Made by a program: the position numbers and the translations under genes. Shown here in pieces: positions 42,206 through 51,064 of a stretch of DNA of 64,000 nt. This DNA comes from Flemingiibacterium sp045578725 (GTDB lineage Bacteria; Bacillota; Clostridia; Oscillospirales; CAG-272): positions 1 through 64,000 of the forward strand of contig JAZNKS010000044.1 in the NCBI GenBank assembly GCA_045578725.1, given 5' to 3'. Positions within the stretch are counted from its first letter, which is position 1. Each line of letters opens with the position of its first letter. A model generated the notes under the pieces. That model ran no database searches. It saw nothing but the letters and a program-made list of their open reading frames with translations, and was not told the origin of the DNA.

Positions 42206-43657
42206 TTATTTCGTCTTGCCCGTCAGAAGCGTGCTCTCGCTGCCGCGCTTGGTAACGCTGTCCAGCGGCACATTCAGCTCGCGGGCCAGAATCTCCGCTA
42301 CGCGCGGCGAGCAGAAACCGCCCTGACAGCGGCCCATGCCGGCACGGGTACGGAGCTTCACGCCGTCAATCGACCGGGCACCGACCGGGCGGCGGATGGC
42401 ATCCAGAATATCGCCCTCGGTGATCGTTTCACAGCGGCAGATGATCTTGCCGTAAGCAGGCTCGGCCTTGGCAAGCTCCGCCTTTTCTTCGGCCGACAGC
42501 TCGCGGAAGGGCGGGCGTTTGTGACCCTTTGCCGTGCGGAAGGGATTGTAGTCTGCCTTTTCCGTCAGAGCAAGGCCCATGCCTGCCAGCTTTTCGATGG
42601 CATAAGCGGCGACCGCAGGCGAGGAGGCAAGGCCGGGCGATTCGATGCCGACCAGGTTCAGCAGACCGGGCAGGGAAGCAGACGGCTCAATATGGAAATC
42701 GTGCGTATCCGGCGTCGGACGGATGCCGGCAAAGGATGTGATAACCGCACGCAGATTGACCGACGGAACCAGCCGTCTGGCACCGGAGGAAATCTCGTCC
42801 AGACCTTCGGCCGTTGTGGCATTGTCATCAATTGCCACCTTCTGGGCATTGGGGCCGACCAGCAGATTGCCGTCAACCGTCGGCGTAACAAGGATTCCCT
42901 TGCCGGCGGCACTCGGTACCATGAACAGGGTCGCCGATGCGGTTCCGCCCTCGTTTTTATCCAGAATCATATACTCGCCGCGGCGGGGGATCAGATGAAT
43001 CGGGAAGGCAGGATCGGCCAGCCGCGCCAGCTCATCGGAATGAATACCGGCCGCATTGACCACGAAGGAAGCGTGAAGCTCCCGCTCGCCCGCCCGGACA
43101 ACCACTCCGCCCTCGCAGGCCTCGATGGCATCTACGCGGAAATCGAAGAAAAATTCGCATCCGTTGAGCGCCGCATTTTCGGCCGCCGCCATCGTCAGCT
43201 CATACGGGCAGACAATACCGGCTGTCGGTGCCCACAGAGCCGCCGTAGCATCGGGCGAAACACCGGGCTCCATCTCATGCAGGCGCTCCTTATTGATGAT
43301 TTCAAGGCCGGGAACACCGTTGGCATTTCCGCGCTCCAGCAGGGACTGCAGCGTTTTTTCATCCTCTTCGCCGTAGCCGACAACCAGCGAGCCGTTGTTC
43401 TTGTAGGGAACATCAAGCTGACGGGTCAGCTCGGGCATCTCGGCACAGCCGCGGACATTCATCTTCGCCTTGAGCGTGCCGACCTCCGCATCGAATCCGG
43501 CATGGACAATTGCGGAATTGGCGCGCGTACAGCCGCTGGCCACATCGCTTCCGGCTTCCGCTACCGCCAGAGAAAGGTTGTACCGGGCCAGCTTATGGGC
43601 GATCATCGCACCGGTGACACCGGCACCGATAATCAGAACATCGTATTGCTTCTTCAT
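42206..43657 (-). CDS. FAD-dependent oxidoreductase with BFD-like [2Fe-2S] domain (GlpA/LhgO-like)
   Basis: A 483-residue DAO-fold dehydrogenase. The FAD motif is DVLIIGAGVTGAMIAHKLARY at the N-terminus. Substrate-domain stretches include VNAAGIHSDELARL and AVITSFAGIRPTPDTHDF. The C-terminal 90 residues are a BFD-like cluster domain with CRCET and CQGGFC. This is the build of anaerobic glycerol-3-phosphate dehydrogenase subunit A. No glpK or glpF is nearby, so the substrate may be another hydroxy-acid or polyol phosphate. Confidence 0.87.
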   Translation of the reverse strand: MKKQYDVLIIGAGVTGAMIAHKLARYNLSLAVAEAGSDVASGCTRANSAIVHAGFDAEVGTLKAKMNVRGCAEMPELTRQLDVPYKNNGSLVVGYGEEDEKTLQSLLERGNANGVPGLEIINKERLHEMEPGVSPDATAALWAPTAGIVCPYELTMAAAENAALNGCEFFFDFRVDAIEACEGGVVVRAGERELHASFVVNAAGIHSDELARLADPAFPIHLIPRRGEYMILDKNEGGTASATLFMVPSAAGKGILVTPTVDGNLLVGPNAQKVAIDDNATTAEGLDEISSGARRLVPSVNLRAVITSFAGIRPTPDTHDFHIEPSASLPGLLNLVGIESPGLASSPAVAAYAIEKLAGMGLALTEKADYNPFRTAKGHKRPPFRELSAEEKAELAKAEPAYGKIICRCETITEGDILDAIRRPVGARSIDGVKLRTRAGMGRCQGGFCSPRVAEILARELNVPLDSVTKRGSESTLLTGKTK

Positions 43658-43692
43658 TTGATTCCTCCAGAAATATATATGATGGTAATTCT

Positions 43693-44205
43693 TTATTCAA
43701 CTTCGGGCAGACAGGCAAAAAATACCCCCTCGCCGCACGCCGTGCCGACATACATTTCGTCCGTCTGCCGTCCGACCTCCAGCCAATGGCGGATCATATA
43801 CCCTGCCGAATACGGCATCGGAAGTCCGTCAAGCTCGTCGATCGAAAACCAGCGCAGCTCGCCCTCCGGCGATGTCAGCTCCCTTTCGGATCCGCCCGGC
43901 CATTCGGCGAAATAATAATGATTCTGCCGGATTTCCGCTGCATCCCGCCGCAGGGTGATATAGCGCAGGCGCAGATTCCGGACATCGGCCTCCCCGAGTC
44001 CGAGCTCCTCGCGCATCTCCCGCAGGATGCAGGCACGCGGATCGCCGCCGTCCGAGACCTCCATATGACCGCCGGCCGCGCCGATCCAGACACGGTTCAC
44101 AACCCGTGAGCCCTGCCGGTACAATAGAAGAATCCGCTCACCGTCCGTCAGATAAACCGCCGTCATACTGCGGTATCCCGGCCTTTTGGCAGCTTGTGCA
44201 TCCAT
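43693..44205 (-). CDS. NUDIX hydrolase
   Basis: A 170-residue NUDIX protein resembling 8-oxo-dGTP diphosphatases. The box is recognisable (GGHMEVSD, then ACILREMREELGLG) with a two-residue insertion before the helix and the core REMREE intact. The start is the ATG 4 bp after the murR stop, behind GGGGAAC; a longer in-frame version would overlap murR and is rejected. Possible roles are nucleotide-pool cleaning or hydrolysis of a sugar nucleotide tied to the operon. Confidence 0.85.
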   Translation of the reverse strand: MDAQAAKRPGYRSMTAVYLTDGERILLLYRQGSRVVNRVWIGAAGGHMEVSDGGDPRACILREMREELGLGEADVRNLRLRYITLRRDAAEIRQNHYYFAEWPGGSERELTSPEGELRWFSIDELDGLPMPYSAGYMIRHWLEVGRQTDEMYVGTACGEGVFFACLPEVE

Positions 44206-44209
44206 GATG

Positions 44210-45070
44210 TCAGTTCCCCGTGACCCAGTATTCGTCCCAGGCATCGACAATCTCGCTCTGACGCTCAATCGCCGCCTCGCGCCGCTGATTGGTGATATAG
44301 GCACAAAGGGTATCGATAATCATCAGCTGGGCCAGACGGGATACCGTGGACAGCTTGTTGATGACCGCCTCGCCGGAAACCGCAATCAGCGAATGATCGC
44401 AGAGCCGGGCCAGCGGGCTGTCCGCATAACAGGTGATACAGAGCGTTTTGGCTCCCTTTTCCCTGGCGATGGACATGGTTTTGAGTATATCGTGTGTGCG
44501 GCCGGTATAGGAAATCGCCAGCGCAAGGCAGTCCTTGTCCAGCGTCAGCGCCGATACCGAGCTGATGTAGCTGTCCTTCATGACTACAGCCGGCAGCCCC
44601 AGCTTGATAAAGCGGAAGGCCGCATCCTCGGCGATCATCGAGGAGCTTCCGATGCCGTAGACCTCGATCCGGCGCCTGGCCGAACAGAGCATCTCCACCG
44701 CGCGCATCAGATCCGCATCCTGCATGGTTTCGTAGGTGGTATTCAGCGCATCCACCGTATTGTCGCGCATTTTGCGCATGACATCGCGGGCGCTGTCGCC
44801 GGGCGCAACGTTATCGAACATCAGCGTCTGTCCCGACGAAAGGCTCCGGGCCAGATTGATCTTCAGCGCGGTATACCCTTCAAAGCCGAGCTTCGTGGCA
44901 AAATTGACGATGCTTCCCTCGGAAACATCGGTTTCGCCGGCCAGAACACGCATGGTCATATTGACAACCTTCTGGGGATTGGCCAGAATATAGGTTCCCA
45001 GCCGTTTTTCCGCGGCCGACATGGAGGACAGCCGCTGGGCGATCAGCTTCAGGCTATCGTTTTCCGTCAT
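44210..45070 (-). CDS. MurR/RpiR family transcriptional regulator
   Basis: A 286-residue regulator with an N-terminal RpiR-type HTH (about 1-77; LAGETDVSEGSIVNFATKLGFEGY) and a C-terminal SIS sugar-phosphate-binding domain (about 125-260; RIEVYGIGSSSMIAEDAAFRFIKLG, LALAISYTGRTHDILKTM). It should sense a sugar phosphate. The ATG follows GGGAGCC. It heads a six-gene minus-strand operon (NUDIX, GlpA-like, GlpB-like, DUF1667, propeller). A 36-bp palindrome next to its promoter is a likely operator for self-control. Confidence 0.88.
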   Translation of the reverse strand: MTENDSLKLIAQRLSSMSAAEKRLGTYILANPQKVVNMTMRVLAGETDVSEGSIVNFATKLGFEGYTALKINLARSLSSGQTLMFDNVAPGDSARDVMRKMRDNTVDALNTTYETMQDADLMRAVEMLCSARRRIEVYGIGSSSMIAEDAAFRFIKLGLPAVVMKDSYISSVSALTLDKDCLALAISYTGRTHDILKTMSIAREKGAKTLCITCYADSPLARLCDHSLIAVSGEAVINKLSTVSRLAQLMIIDTLCAYITNQRREAAIERQSEIVDAWDEYWVTGN

Positions 45071-45107
45071 AAGATGGCTCCCTTCCCTCGAATTTTCAGC
45101 ATTTACT

Positions 45108-45136
45108 ATTATATCACCGCCCGCACGGATTGTCAA
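45108..45136 (-). promoter_or_regulatory. Promoter of MurR-headed operon
   Basis: Minus-strand TTGACA (45131-45136), 17 bp, TATAAT (45108-45113). The palindrome at 45141-45176 begins 5 bp beyond the -35. Confidence 0.8.
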
Positions 45137-45140
45137 TGGG

Positions 45141-45176
45141 TTTTACTCAATTTTATTGCAATTAAATTGAGTAAAA
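45141..45176. promoter_or_regulatory. 36-bp palindromic operator candidate
   Basis: Arms TTTTACTCAATTT (45141-45153) and AAATTGAGTAAAA (45164-45176) are perfect inverted repeats around an ATTGCAAT core that is itself a palindrome. It lies between the divergent murR and moxR promoters, nearer murR. Confidence 0.7.
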
Positions 45177-45229
45177 TGCACTCGCTGCCGTCAGTCTTCC
45201 CTCTGTTTGTAAAATAATTATGAAATAGG

Positions 45230-45258
45230 TTGCAACTTTTCCCGTTCTGTGTTACAAT
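45230..45258 (+). promoter_or_regulatory. Promoter of moxR operon
   Basis: TTGCAA (45230-45235), 17 bp, TACAAT (45253-45258), 43 bp before the ATG. Confidence 0.6.
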
Positions 45259-45301
45259 TAAACCAAGAATCTTCATCTTACATAACGAAAGGAATTCCCC
45301 A

Positions 45302-46330
45302 ATGGATAACAGCACGATCGAAAAAAATGATTCCGCAAAACGTGATTTTTCCGGTGTCCGCTTCGCGGATGTGGATGCCGCCAAGGCTTATGCCGCGGCC
45401 GGAAGGCTGGTCGGAGAAATCGAAAAGGTCATCGTCGGCAAGCACCGCGAGGTTCTTCTCCTTGTCACCGCTCTGCTGGCGGGCGGTCATGTTCTGATCG
45501 AGGATGTCCCCGGTGTCGGCAAGACTACGCTGGCCGCCGCTCTGGCCCGCGCCGCCGGTCTGGAATTCCGCCGCGCCCAGTTCACGCCGGATGTTACCGC
45601 TTCGGATATCACCGGCTTCAATATCTATAACCGTCAGAGCGAGAGCTTCGCCTTCACGCCCGGCCTTGTCATGACCAATATCTTTCTGGCCGACGAAATC
45701 AACCGTGCCTCGCCCAAAACCCAGTCCGCCCTTCTGGAATCCATGGAGGAGGGCCGTGTCACCGTCGACGGCAAAACCTACGATATTCCCGATCCCTTTA
45801 TGGTCATCGCTACCCAGAATCCGTCCGGTTTCGTCGGAACCTATCCGCTTCCCGAGGCCCAGCTCGACCGCTTTGCGCTCCGCCTTTCCATGGGTTATCC
45901 CACGCCTGAGGAGGAGGTCCGGATCATCGAAAACCGCCGCGAGCACAGCCCGCTGGAGAGTGTCACCCCGGCTGTCAGCATCTCGCTGATCCGCTTCCTG
46001 CGCTCTCTCGTCACCGATGTTCACATCGATACCGAGCTGCAGCGCTACATCGTCACGCTGGTTTCCTCGACCCGCTCCCACACGGCCATTTCGCTCGGTG
46101 CCAGCCCCCGCGCATCCCTCGCGCTGAAGCGTCTGAGCCAGGCCTATGCCTTCATGCACAGCCGGAATTATGTCATTCCCTCCGATATCTCCGCCCTGTT
46201 CAAGGCCTCTGTCGGCCACCGTCTGGTGCTGAGTCAGGAGGCCCGTCTGCGCCAGCTTACCGGCGAGGATGTCATGGACGAGCTTCTGCGCATCACGCCG
46301 GTTCCCTTCCAGGGCCGCCGCGGAGTCTGA
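45302..46330 (+). CDS. MoxR family AAA+ ATPase
   Basis: A 342-residue MoxR ATPase: Walker A EDVPGVGKTTLAAALA near residue 68, RAQFTPDVTASDITGFNIY, Walker B NIFLADEINRASPKTQSALLESMEE, sensor ATQNPSGFVGTYPLPEAQLDRF, and a lid domain ending in IRITPVPFQGRRG-like residues. MoxR proteins act as chaperone-like remodellers with DUF58 and transglutaminase-type membrane proteins, as here. The start at 45302 follows GAAAGGAA; the open frame continues upstream into the promoter and is rejected. Confidence 0.92.
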   Translation: MDNSTIEKNDSAKRDFSGVRFADVDAAKAYAAAGRLVGEIEKVIVGKHREVLLLVTALLAGGHVLIEDVPGVGKTTLAAALARAAGLEFRRAQFTPDVTASDITGFNIYNRQSESFAFTPGLVMTNIFLADEINRASPKTQSALLESMEEGRVTVDGKTYDIPDPFMVIATQNPSGFVGTYPLPEAQLDRFALRLSMGYPTPEEEVRIIENRREHSPLESVTPAVSISLIRFLRSLVTDVHIDTELQRYIVTLVSSTRSHTAISLGASPRASLALKRLSQAYAFMHSRNYVIPSDISALFKASVGHRLVLSQEARLRQLTGEDVMDELLRITPVPFQGRRGV

Positions 46331-46332
46331 TT

Positions 46333-47688
46333 ATGAAGCTCCCCTTCAAGCACCGCACACGCGCTGCCGATAAAAAGCGGCGTCAGAGCCCGATCGCGCT
46401 GACGGCAAACGCGTGGATCTGGCCGCCGCTTCTGATCGCCGCCCTTCTTCTGGCACAGATGCTGAAGCTTCCCATCTCCTATATGCTTTTTCTCTTCGTT
46501 CTGCTGCTCCCGCTCGGAACGGCCCTTCAGCTTCTCGCGGCCAGACTCTTCATCCGAGCCGCCGCCCGCTCGGACCGCTCTGCCGCCGAAAAATTAGCCC
46601 CGGTCGATTTCACGCTGGTCATTTCCAACAACGGTTTGATTCCCTTTCCCTTTATCGAGGCCGAGCTCCTTTTACCGGATGAATCGGGCCGCAAATGCAG
46701 CAGCCGGATGTTTGCCCTCTCGCTCCTGCCGCTGGCCGGATGTGAGATCCGCCGCACCGCCCGATTTCGCCACCGCGGCGAATTTCCGGTCGGTGTCCGC
46801 TGCCTGTGGGTCTATGACTGCTTCCGCACCGTCCGCATCCGAATCCCGGTCGAGCATCTGGCGCGGGTTTTGATCCTGCCGCGCCGGCTTGAGCTGACAC
46901 CGCGCGAGCTCCATTCGGAGGATGAGCGCAACACCATGACCGTCCGCCGCTTCCACGGCTCGGACAATACCGAGCTTTCGGATATCCGCTCTTATGAAAA
47001 AGGCGACAGCCTGAAGAGCATCCATTGGAAGCTGTCCGGGAAATCGCAGGAGCTTCTGGTCAAGGATTACGCCCGCAGCGACGGACAGGATGTCACCATC
47101 ATCTGCGATCTGGAGCCGCATTACCGCTCCGCTATTCCCGAAAATACGCCTGTCCCCCGCGCCTCGGAAAACGAAGATGCCGATGAACTGCTGACCGATC
47201 TGGTCGTCGAATTCGCCATCGCCTGCGCCCTGCGCGAGCTTCGCGCGGGAAGCCGTGTCACGCTGCTCTGGTTCGACGGCGGCCGTCCCCTCCCCGGAGG
47301 AGAAGAAACGCCGCCCACCGTCGCACGCGCCCGGATGGCATCGCTGGCCGATTTTGAGGCCGCCTTCTACCGTTTTGCCTCTGCACCGCTCGTCAGCCAG
47401 CCCCATCAGGCTTCTGCGCTTTCCGGGATGGCCGATATCTCGGCCGAATCGTCGCTGGTCTTCGTCACCGCCTATCTTGACGATGCCGCCGCATCGGAAT
47501 ATGCCGCCATCGCCGCCCGCCGGCAGACCGGGACCCAGGGCATGGAGCTTCTGCTCTGCTCGGATCCCCTGCTGTTTGATGAGCCCACCGATCTTCGTGC
47601 TCACGGAGAACGGCTGGAGATTCTGCGCAGGGCCGGATGCCGCATCACCGAGCTGACCCCCGCCATGGCACAAGCCGTCACGAAATAA
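46333..47688 (+). CDS. DUF58 domain membrane protein
   Basis: A 451-residue protein with two membrane spans near the N-terminus (about 25-75), then a beta-rich segment and a von Willebrand-A-like region. The DUF58 signature is visible as DIRSYEKGDSLKSIHWKLSGKSQELLVKDY near residue 218. It starts 2 bp after moxR, with little room for its own ribosome site, so translation is probably coupled. It forms the central gene of the MoxR-DUF58-transglutaminase operon. Confidence 0.88.
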   Translation: MKLPFKHRTRAADKKRRQSPIALTANAWIWPPLLIAALLLAQMLKLPISYMLFLFVLLLPLGTALQLLAARLFIRAAARSDRSAAEKLAPVDFTLVISNNGLIPFPFIEAELLLPDESGRKCSSRMFALSLLPLAGCEIRRTARFRHRGEFPVGVRCLWVYDCFRTVRIRIPVEHLARVLILPRRLELTPRELHSEDERNTMTVRRFHGSDNTELSDIRSYEKGDSLKSIHWKLSGKSQELLVKDYARSDGQDVTIICDLEPHYRSAIPENTPVPRASENEDADELLTDLVVEFAIACALRELRAGSRVTLLWFDGGRPLPGGEETPPTVARARMASLADFEAAFYRFASAPLVSQPHQASALSGMADISAESSLVFVTAYLDDAAASEYAAIAARRQTGTQGMELLLCSDPLLFDEPTDLRAHGERLEILRRAGCRITELTPAMAQAVTK

Positions 47689-47701
47689 CGAGGAAACTCT
47701 C

Positions 47702-50554
47702 TTGAAAAAAGAAATTACACAAGTCGAGCTGATCCTTCCCGAGGAGCAGAACGGCGGTACCAAAATGCCGGTCCTCGGCTATATCTGCCGGGCACTTCTG
47801 GCATTCCTCTGCACCTTTTCCACAGCGCTGTTCATCAGCGATTCGCTGGGCCTTACGCCGGCTGTGCCGGCCATATTCGGGCTCTGCTTCCTGTTCTGCG
47901 CCTTCTTTGCCGTAATGGGAATCGGCAAACGGTTCTTCGCCGGCGGCTGTGCTCTCCTTCTGGCCGCCCTGATCCTGATCGCCGTGCGCACCAAAAACAT
48001 CGTCACCGTCGCCGCCCTCTGCTTTGGCGCGCTCAGCAATGCGCTTTTCCGGCATATGGTTTCCATCGGCTACAACAGCATGGTGCAGTATATATCCGAC
48101 CTTGACTATACGCTGAAGCAGCTTCGCCTCCGGGAATCCGACTGCCTGGATCACGCCTTCTTCGCCATCTGTATTTTACTGGCGATCCTGTACTGCGCCT
48201 CCATTCTGAAGCGCACCCATCTGCTTCCGCTGTTAATGGCGGGCTGTTCGCTGGCCACCCTGTCGCTCTATTACGGCCTCCCGCAGAAAAACGGCGGCTT
48301 TGCCGTTATGATCGCCTCTCTCTGCGGCTGTGTAGCCATGGCCGGCTTCGATCACACCTACAGCCGCCGACAGGTGCTGACCGCACGGTTCGGTGCACCT
48401 GCAGGCCTTGGCAAAAGTTCGCCTTTACTCAAAGCCTTCCGCCGCAATTCCGCCTTCGGAGGCTTCACCGGCCTGTTCACGGCGCTGATTTCGATGCTTC
48501 TTCTCTTTCTCCCGCTCCGGGTGGAAAAGAGCATGACCGATATCCCTGCCATTTCCGTACCGGCGCTCCGGCTGGAAACCTATCTTACCGTTCTGGCTGA
48601 CGGCGGCAATCCCGATTTTTCCAGTCTGCTCTTTTCAGGCGCGGCTTCTCTTGACAAACGCTCCGCCGCCTCCTCCGACCGGAACTATTCGGGCGATAAA
48701 ATCTTCGAGGTCCAGAGCGAAACCGCTATCCCGATCTATCTGCGCAACTGGACCGGCATCGATTACCGGCACGATTCCTGGTACTCTGCCGATTACGAAC
48801 AGATCGAGGAATACAAGAAAATCTTCGGCGACGGATTCTCCTCCGAGCTTCTGACGCAGGAGCTGCTCTGGGCCATGCATCCGAATCTCATCGGTCTGAA
48901 CGAAACCTCAAAGCTTCATCAGCATCTGAATCTGGGCTATATCACCGCGCAGGTTCACATCAAAAAGCTGGCTCCGACCGCCAATGTTCTTTTCCTGCCC
49001 TCCTACACCGATCAGCGCCAGCGGCTTCTGAAGCACGGCTCCCGCGAAAAATCCGATACCGCCTACTCCAACTATTATGACGGCATATTCACCGGCACCT
49101 CCTATCTCTTTGCCGACGATTATTCCACGATCTCCTATCTGCCGCTCCTGCGCGATCACAGCTTCGCCGCCAATCTTGGCGCGCGGATGAACGATTTCAT
49201 CGATCAGAGCCGTACTGTCACGCTTCTGGATGAAATGATCACCGCCGGCGATTCGCTGACAAGCATGGAGAAAACCATCCGCAGCCTCATTCTCAACCGC
49301 ACGGTGGATCTGACCGAGCTTGACCGAAATGAGGTCGCCTCGGCGGATATGATGCGCCTGCTCGGTGTCAATTCGCTGGTCTACCGTTTCCTCTATACCA
49401 TGGACGATACCGAACGGGAGCGCGCGCTCGCCCTCATCGACAATGTGCCGCTCTACGCCGATTACGTTCACAAAACCTATCTGAATCTTCCCGAAGGCTC
49501 CGGTCAGATCGAGGCGCTTGCAAAGGATCTTGCCGCCGCGGCACCCGGAGGCGATCCGTCGCTTCTGGGATACGCCCGCAGCTACGATGCCCGGCACAAA
49601 ACGGTCATGTATGTCATCGACTATCTGGCCCAGATGCTCTATACGCTGACTCCCGCCGAGCCTTCCACCGACCGGGAATACATCAACGCCATCGATACCT
49701 TCCTGTTTGATACGCGCGAGGGCTACTGTGTCCAGTTCGCCTCTGCGGCCGTCATGCTTCTGCGCTCCATGGGCATTCCCGCCCGTTATGCGGAGGGCTA
49801 TATCGCCGACACCTATGCGCGCACACAGGGGGACGATGCCGCCGCCCGCTATACAAGCACCGTCCGTGACTACAATGCCCATGCCTGGATCGAGGTCTAC
49901 TACGATTATTACGGCTGGGTGCAGTATGAAGCCACCTCGCCCTACTATTCCCAGATGTACGAGGGCGGACGCTCCGATCCCATCGAGGAAGTGCCGACCG
50001 ACACCTCGCCGATTCCCGAGGATACCGGGCCGATGGATACCGAGCCGCTGCTTCCGATCGATCCCGGCGATCCCACCGATCCCGATGAGCGTGAATTTCC
50101 CATCGCGGCCCTTCTGATCACCGCCGCTGCTCTGGCCATCGTCACCGTTCTGGTGCTGGCTGTCCGGATGCGGATCCGCTTCTGTGAGCGGAGCCGTGAG
50201 CAGCTGGTCCGCCGCGCCGAATACCCTTCCGATCAGCCCGAGGGAAGGCTGAAGACGGCCGCCCGTCTGGACCGCGCCATTCTGCGCCTGCTGGCGCACC
50301 GCGGCCTGTCGCCGGCCCCCGGCGAGGATCACGAAGCCTTCGCCGCACGGGTGGATGAAACACTCGGTATTTTCACCGATGTTTCCTTTGCCGAGGTTTC
50401 CCGCGCTATGCTGGCCGGCGAATTCGGCACCGATATCACCCCGTCCCAGCTGAAGCTTTTAGCCGGCTATTTCGAGGATTTATACCGCTCTCTCGGTAGG
50501 GATGCCAACATATTCAGCAGGATTTGGCTGAAAGTTCTCTTTTTGGCATATTGA
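47702..50554 (+). CDS. Transglutaminase-domain membrane protein
   Basis: A 950-residue protein: about six N-terminal spans (25-280), a large outer region, a transglutaminase core, a last membrane span (near 800-825) and a C-terminal cytoplasmic domain. The core has Cys in GYCVQFASAAVML (near 675) and His in YNAHAWIEV (near 726). The usual Asp of the triad is matched by Glu or lies in YEATSPY. A Pro/Asp-rich linker follows. The start is TTG after GAGGAAAC. It probably cuts or crosslinks cell-surface peptides under control of MoxR. The promoter of mrnC overlaps its stop. Confidence 0.87.
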   Translation: MKKEITQVELILPEEQNGGTKMPVLGYICRALLAFLCTFSTALFISDSLGLTPAVPAIFGLCFLFCAFFAVMGIGKRFFAGGCALLLAALILIAVRTKNIVTVAALCFGALSNALFRHMVSIGYNSMVQYISDLDYTLKQLRLRESDCLDHAFFAICILLAILYCASILKRTHLLPLLMAGCSLATLSLYYGLPQKNGGFAVMIASLCGCVAMAGFDHTYSRRQVLTARFGAPAGLGKSSPLLKAFRRNSAFGGFTGLFTALISMLLLFLPLRVEKSMTDIPAISVPALRLETYLTVLADGGNPDFSSLLFSGAASLDKRSAASSDRNYSGDKIFEVQSETAIPIYLRNWTGIDYRHDSWYSADYEQIEEYKKIFGDGFSSELLTQELLWAMHPNLIGLNETSKLHQHLNLGYITAQVHIKKLAPTANVLFLPSYTDQRQRLLKHGSREKSDTAYSNYYDGIFTGTSYLFADDYSTISYLPLLRDHSFAANLGARMNDFIDQSRTVTLLDEMITAGDSLTSMEKTIRSLILNRTVDLTELDRNEVASADMMRLLGVNSLVYRFLYTMDDTERERALALIDNVPLYADYVHKTYLNLPEGSGQIEALAKDLAAAAPGGDPSLLGYARSYDARHKTVMYVIDYLAQMLYTLTPAEPSTDREYINAIDTFLFDTREGYCVQFASAAVMLLRSMGIPARYAEGYIADTYARTQGDDAAARYTSTVRDYNAHAWIEVYYDYYGWVQYEATSPYYSQMYEGGRSDPIEEVPTDTSPIPEDTGPMDTEPLLPIDPGDPTDPDEREFPIAALLITAAALAIVTVLVLAVRMRIRFCERSREQLVRRAEYPSDQPEGRLKTAARLDRAILRLLAHRGLSPAPGEDHEAFAARVDETLGIFTDVSFAEVSRAMLAGEFGTDITPSQLKLLAGYFEDLYRSLGRDANIFSRIWLKVLFLAY

Positions 50555-50579
50555 TATTTCCCCCGCAGTATGGTATAAT
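50551..50579 (+). promoter_or_regulatory. Promoter of mrnC-wecB
   Basis: TTGATA (50551-50556), 17 bp, TATAAT (50574-50579). The -35 overlaps the stop codon of the transglutaminase gene. Confidence 0.7.
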
Positions 50580-50618
50580 ATCCATAAAGAATCTGCTTTT
50601 TCAACGAAAGTGAATCCC

Positions 50619-51059
50619 ATGAATACGGAATTTACCCGCTATACCAATGGAGCTTCCCTCGCTTATCTCGGCGATGCCGTCCTGGAGGTGTATGTCCGCC
50701 GCTATCTGGTGCGGCTCGGCATCACCGACAACGGCGAGCTGAACCGTCTGGCGCTCCGCTTTGTCAAGGCCACCGCACAGAGTCAGGGCATGGAGCGCCT
50801 GCTCCCGCTCCTCACCGAGGAGGAGGAATATCTCTACAAGCGCGGCCGGAATGCGCACGGCCTCTCGGCCCCCAAAAGCGCCTCCGCCGTCGAATACCGT
50901 CGGGCAACCGGCATGGAAGCCCTGTTCGCCGCACTGGATCTGGCCGGCGAGCATGAGCGTGCTGCCGCACTCTTTGCGGCCGCCTACGCCGATGTGATCG
51001 CCCGGATCGAACAGGAAAAAGGACTGGCTCCCATGCCGGTCAGCAATGAAAAGGATTGA
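50619..51059 (+). CDS. mrnC: Mini-ribonuclease III
   Basis: A 146-residue RNase III catalytic domain without a dsRNA-binding domain. The signature SLAYLGDAVLEVYVRRYLV holds the first acidic pair, and the second acidic patch is EEEEYLYKRGRNAH. In Bacillus it matures 23S rRNA ends with L3. The ATG at 50619 is preferred over a GTG 9 bp upstream. In many Bacillota mrnC follows cysS; here wecB follows. Confidence 0.93.
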   Translation: MNTEFTRYTNGASLAYLGDAVLEVYVRRYLVRLGITDNGELNRLALRFVKATAQSQGMERLLPLLTEEEEYLYKRGRNAHGLSAPKSASAVEYRRATGMEALFAALDLAGEHERAAALFAAAYADVIARIEQEKGLAPMPVSNEKD

Positions 51060-51064
51060 CAGCT

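Noticed and set aside
42047..43915. Long plus-strand open frame opposite the GlpA/GlpB-like genes
   Set aside because: It crosses two well-defined minus-strand genes and their junction; composition is that of an antisense shadow.
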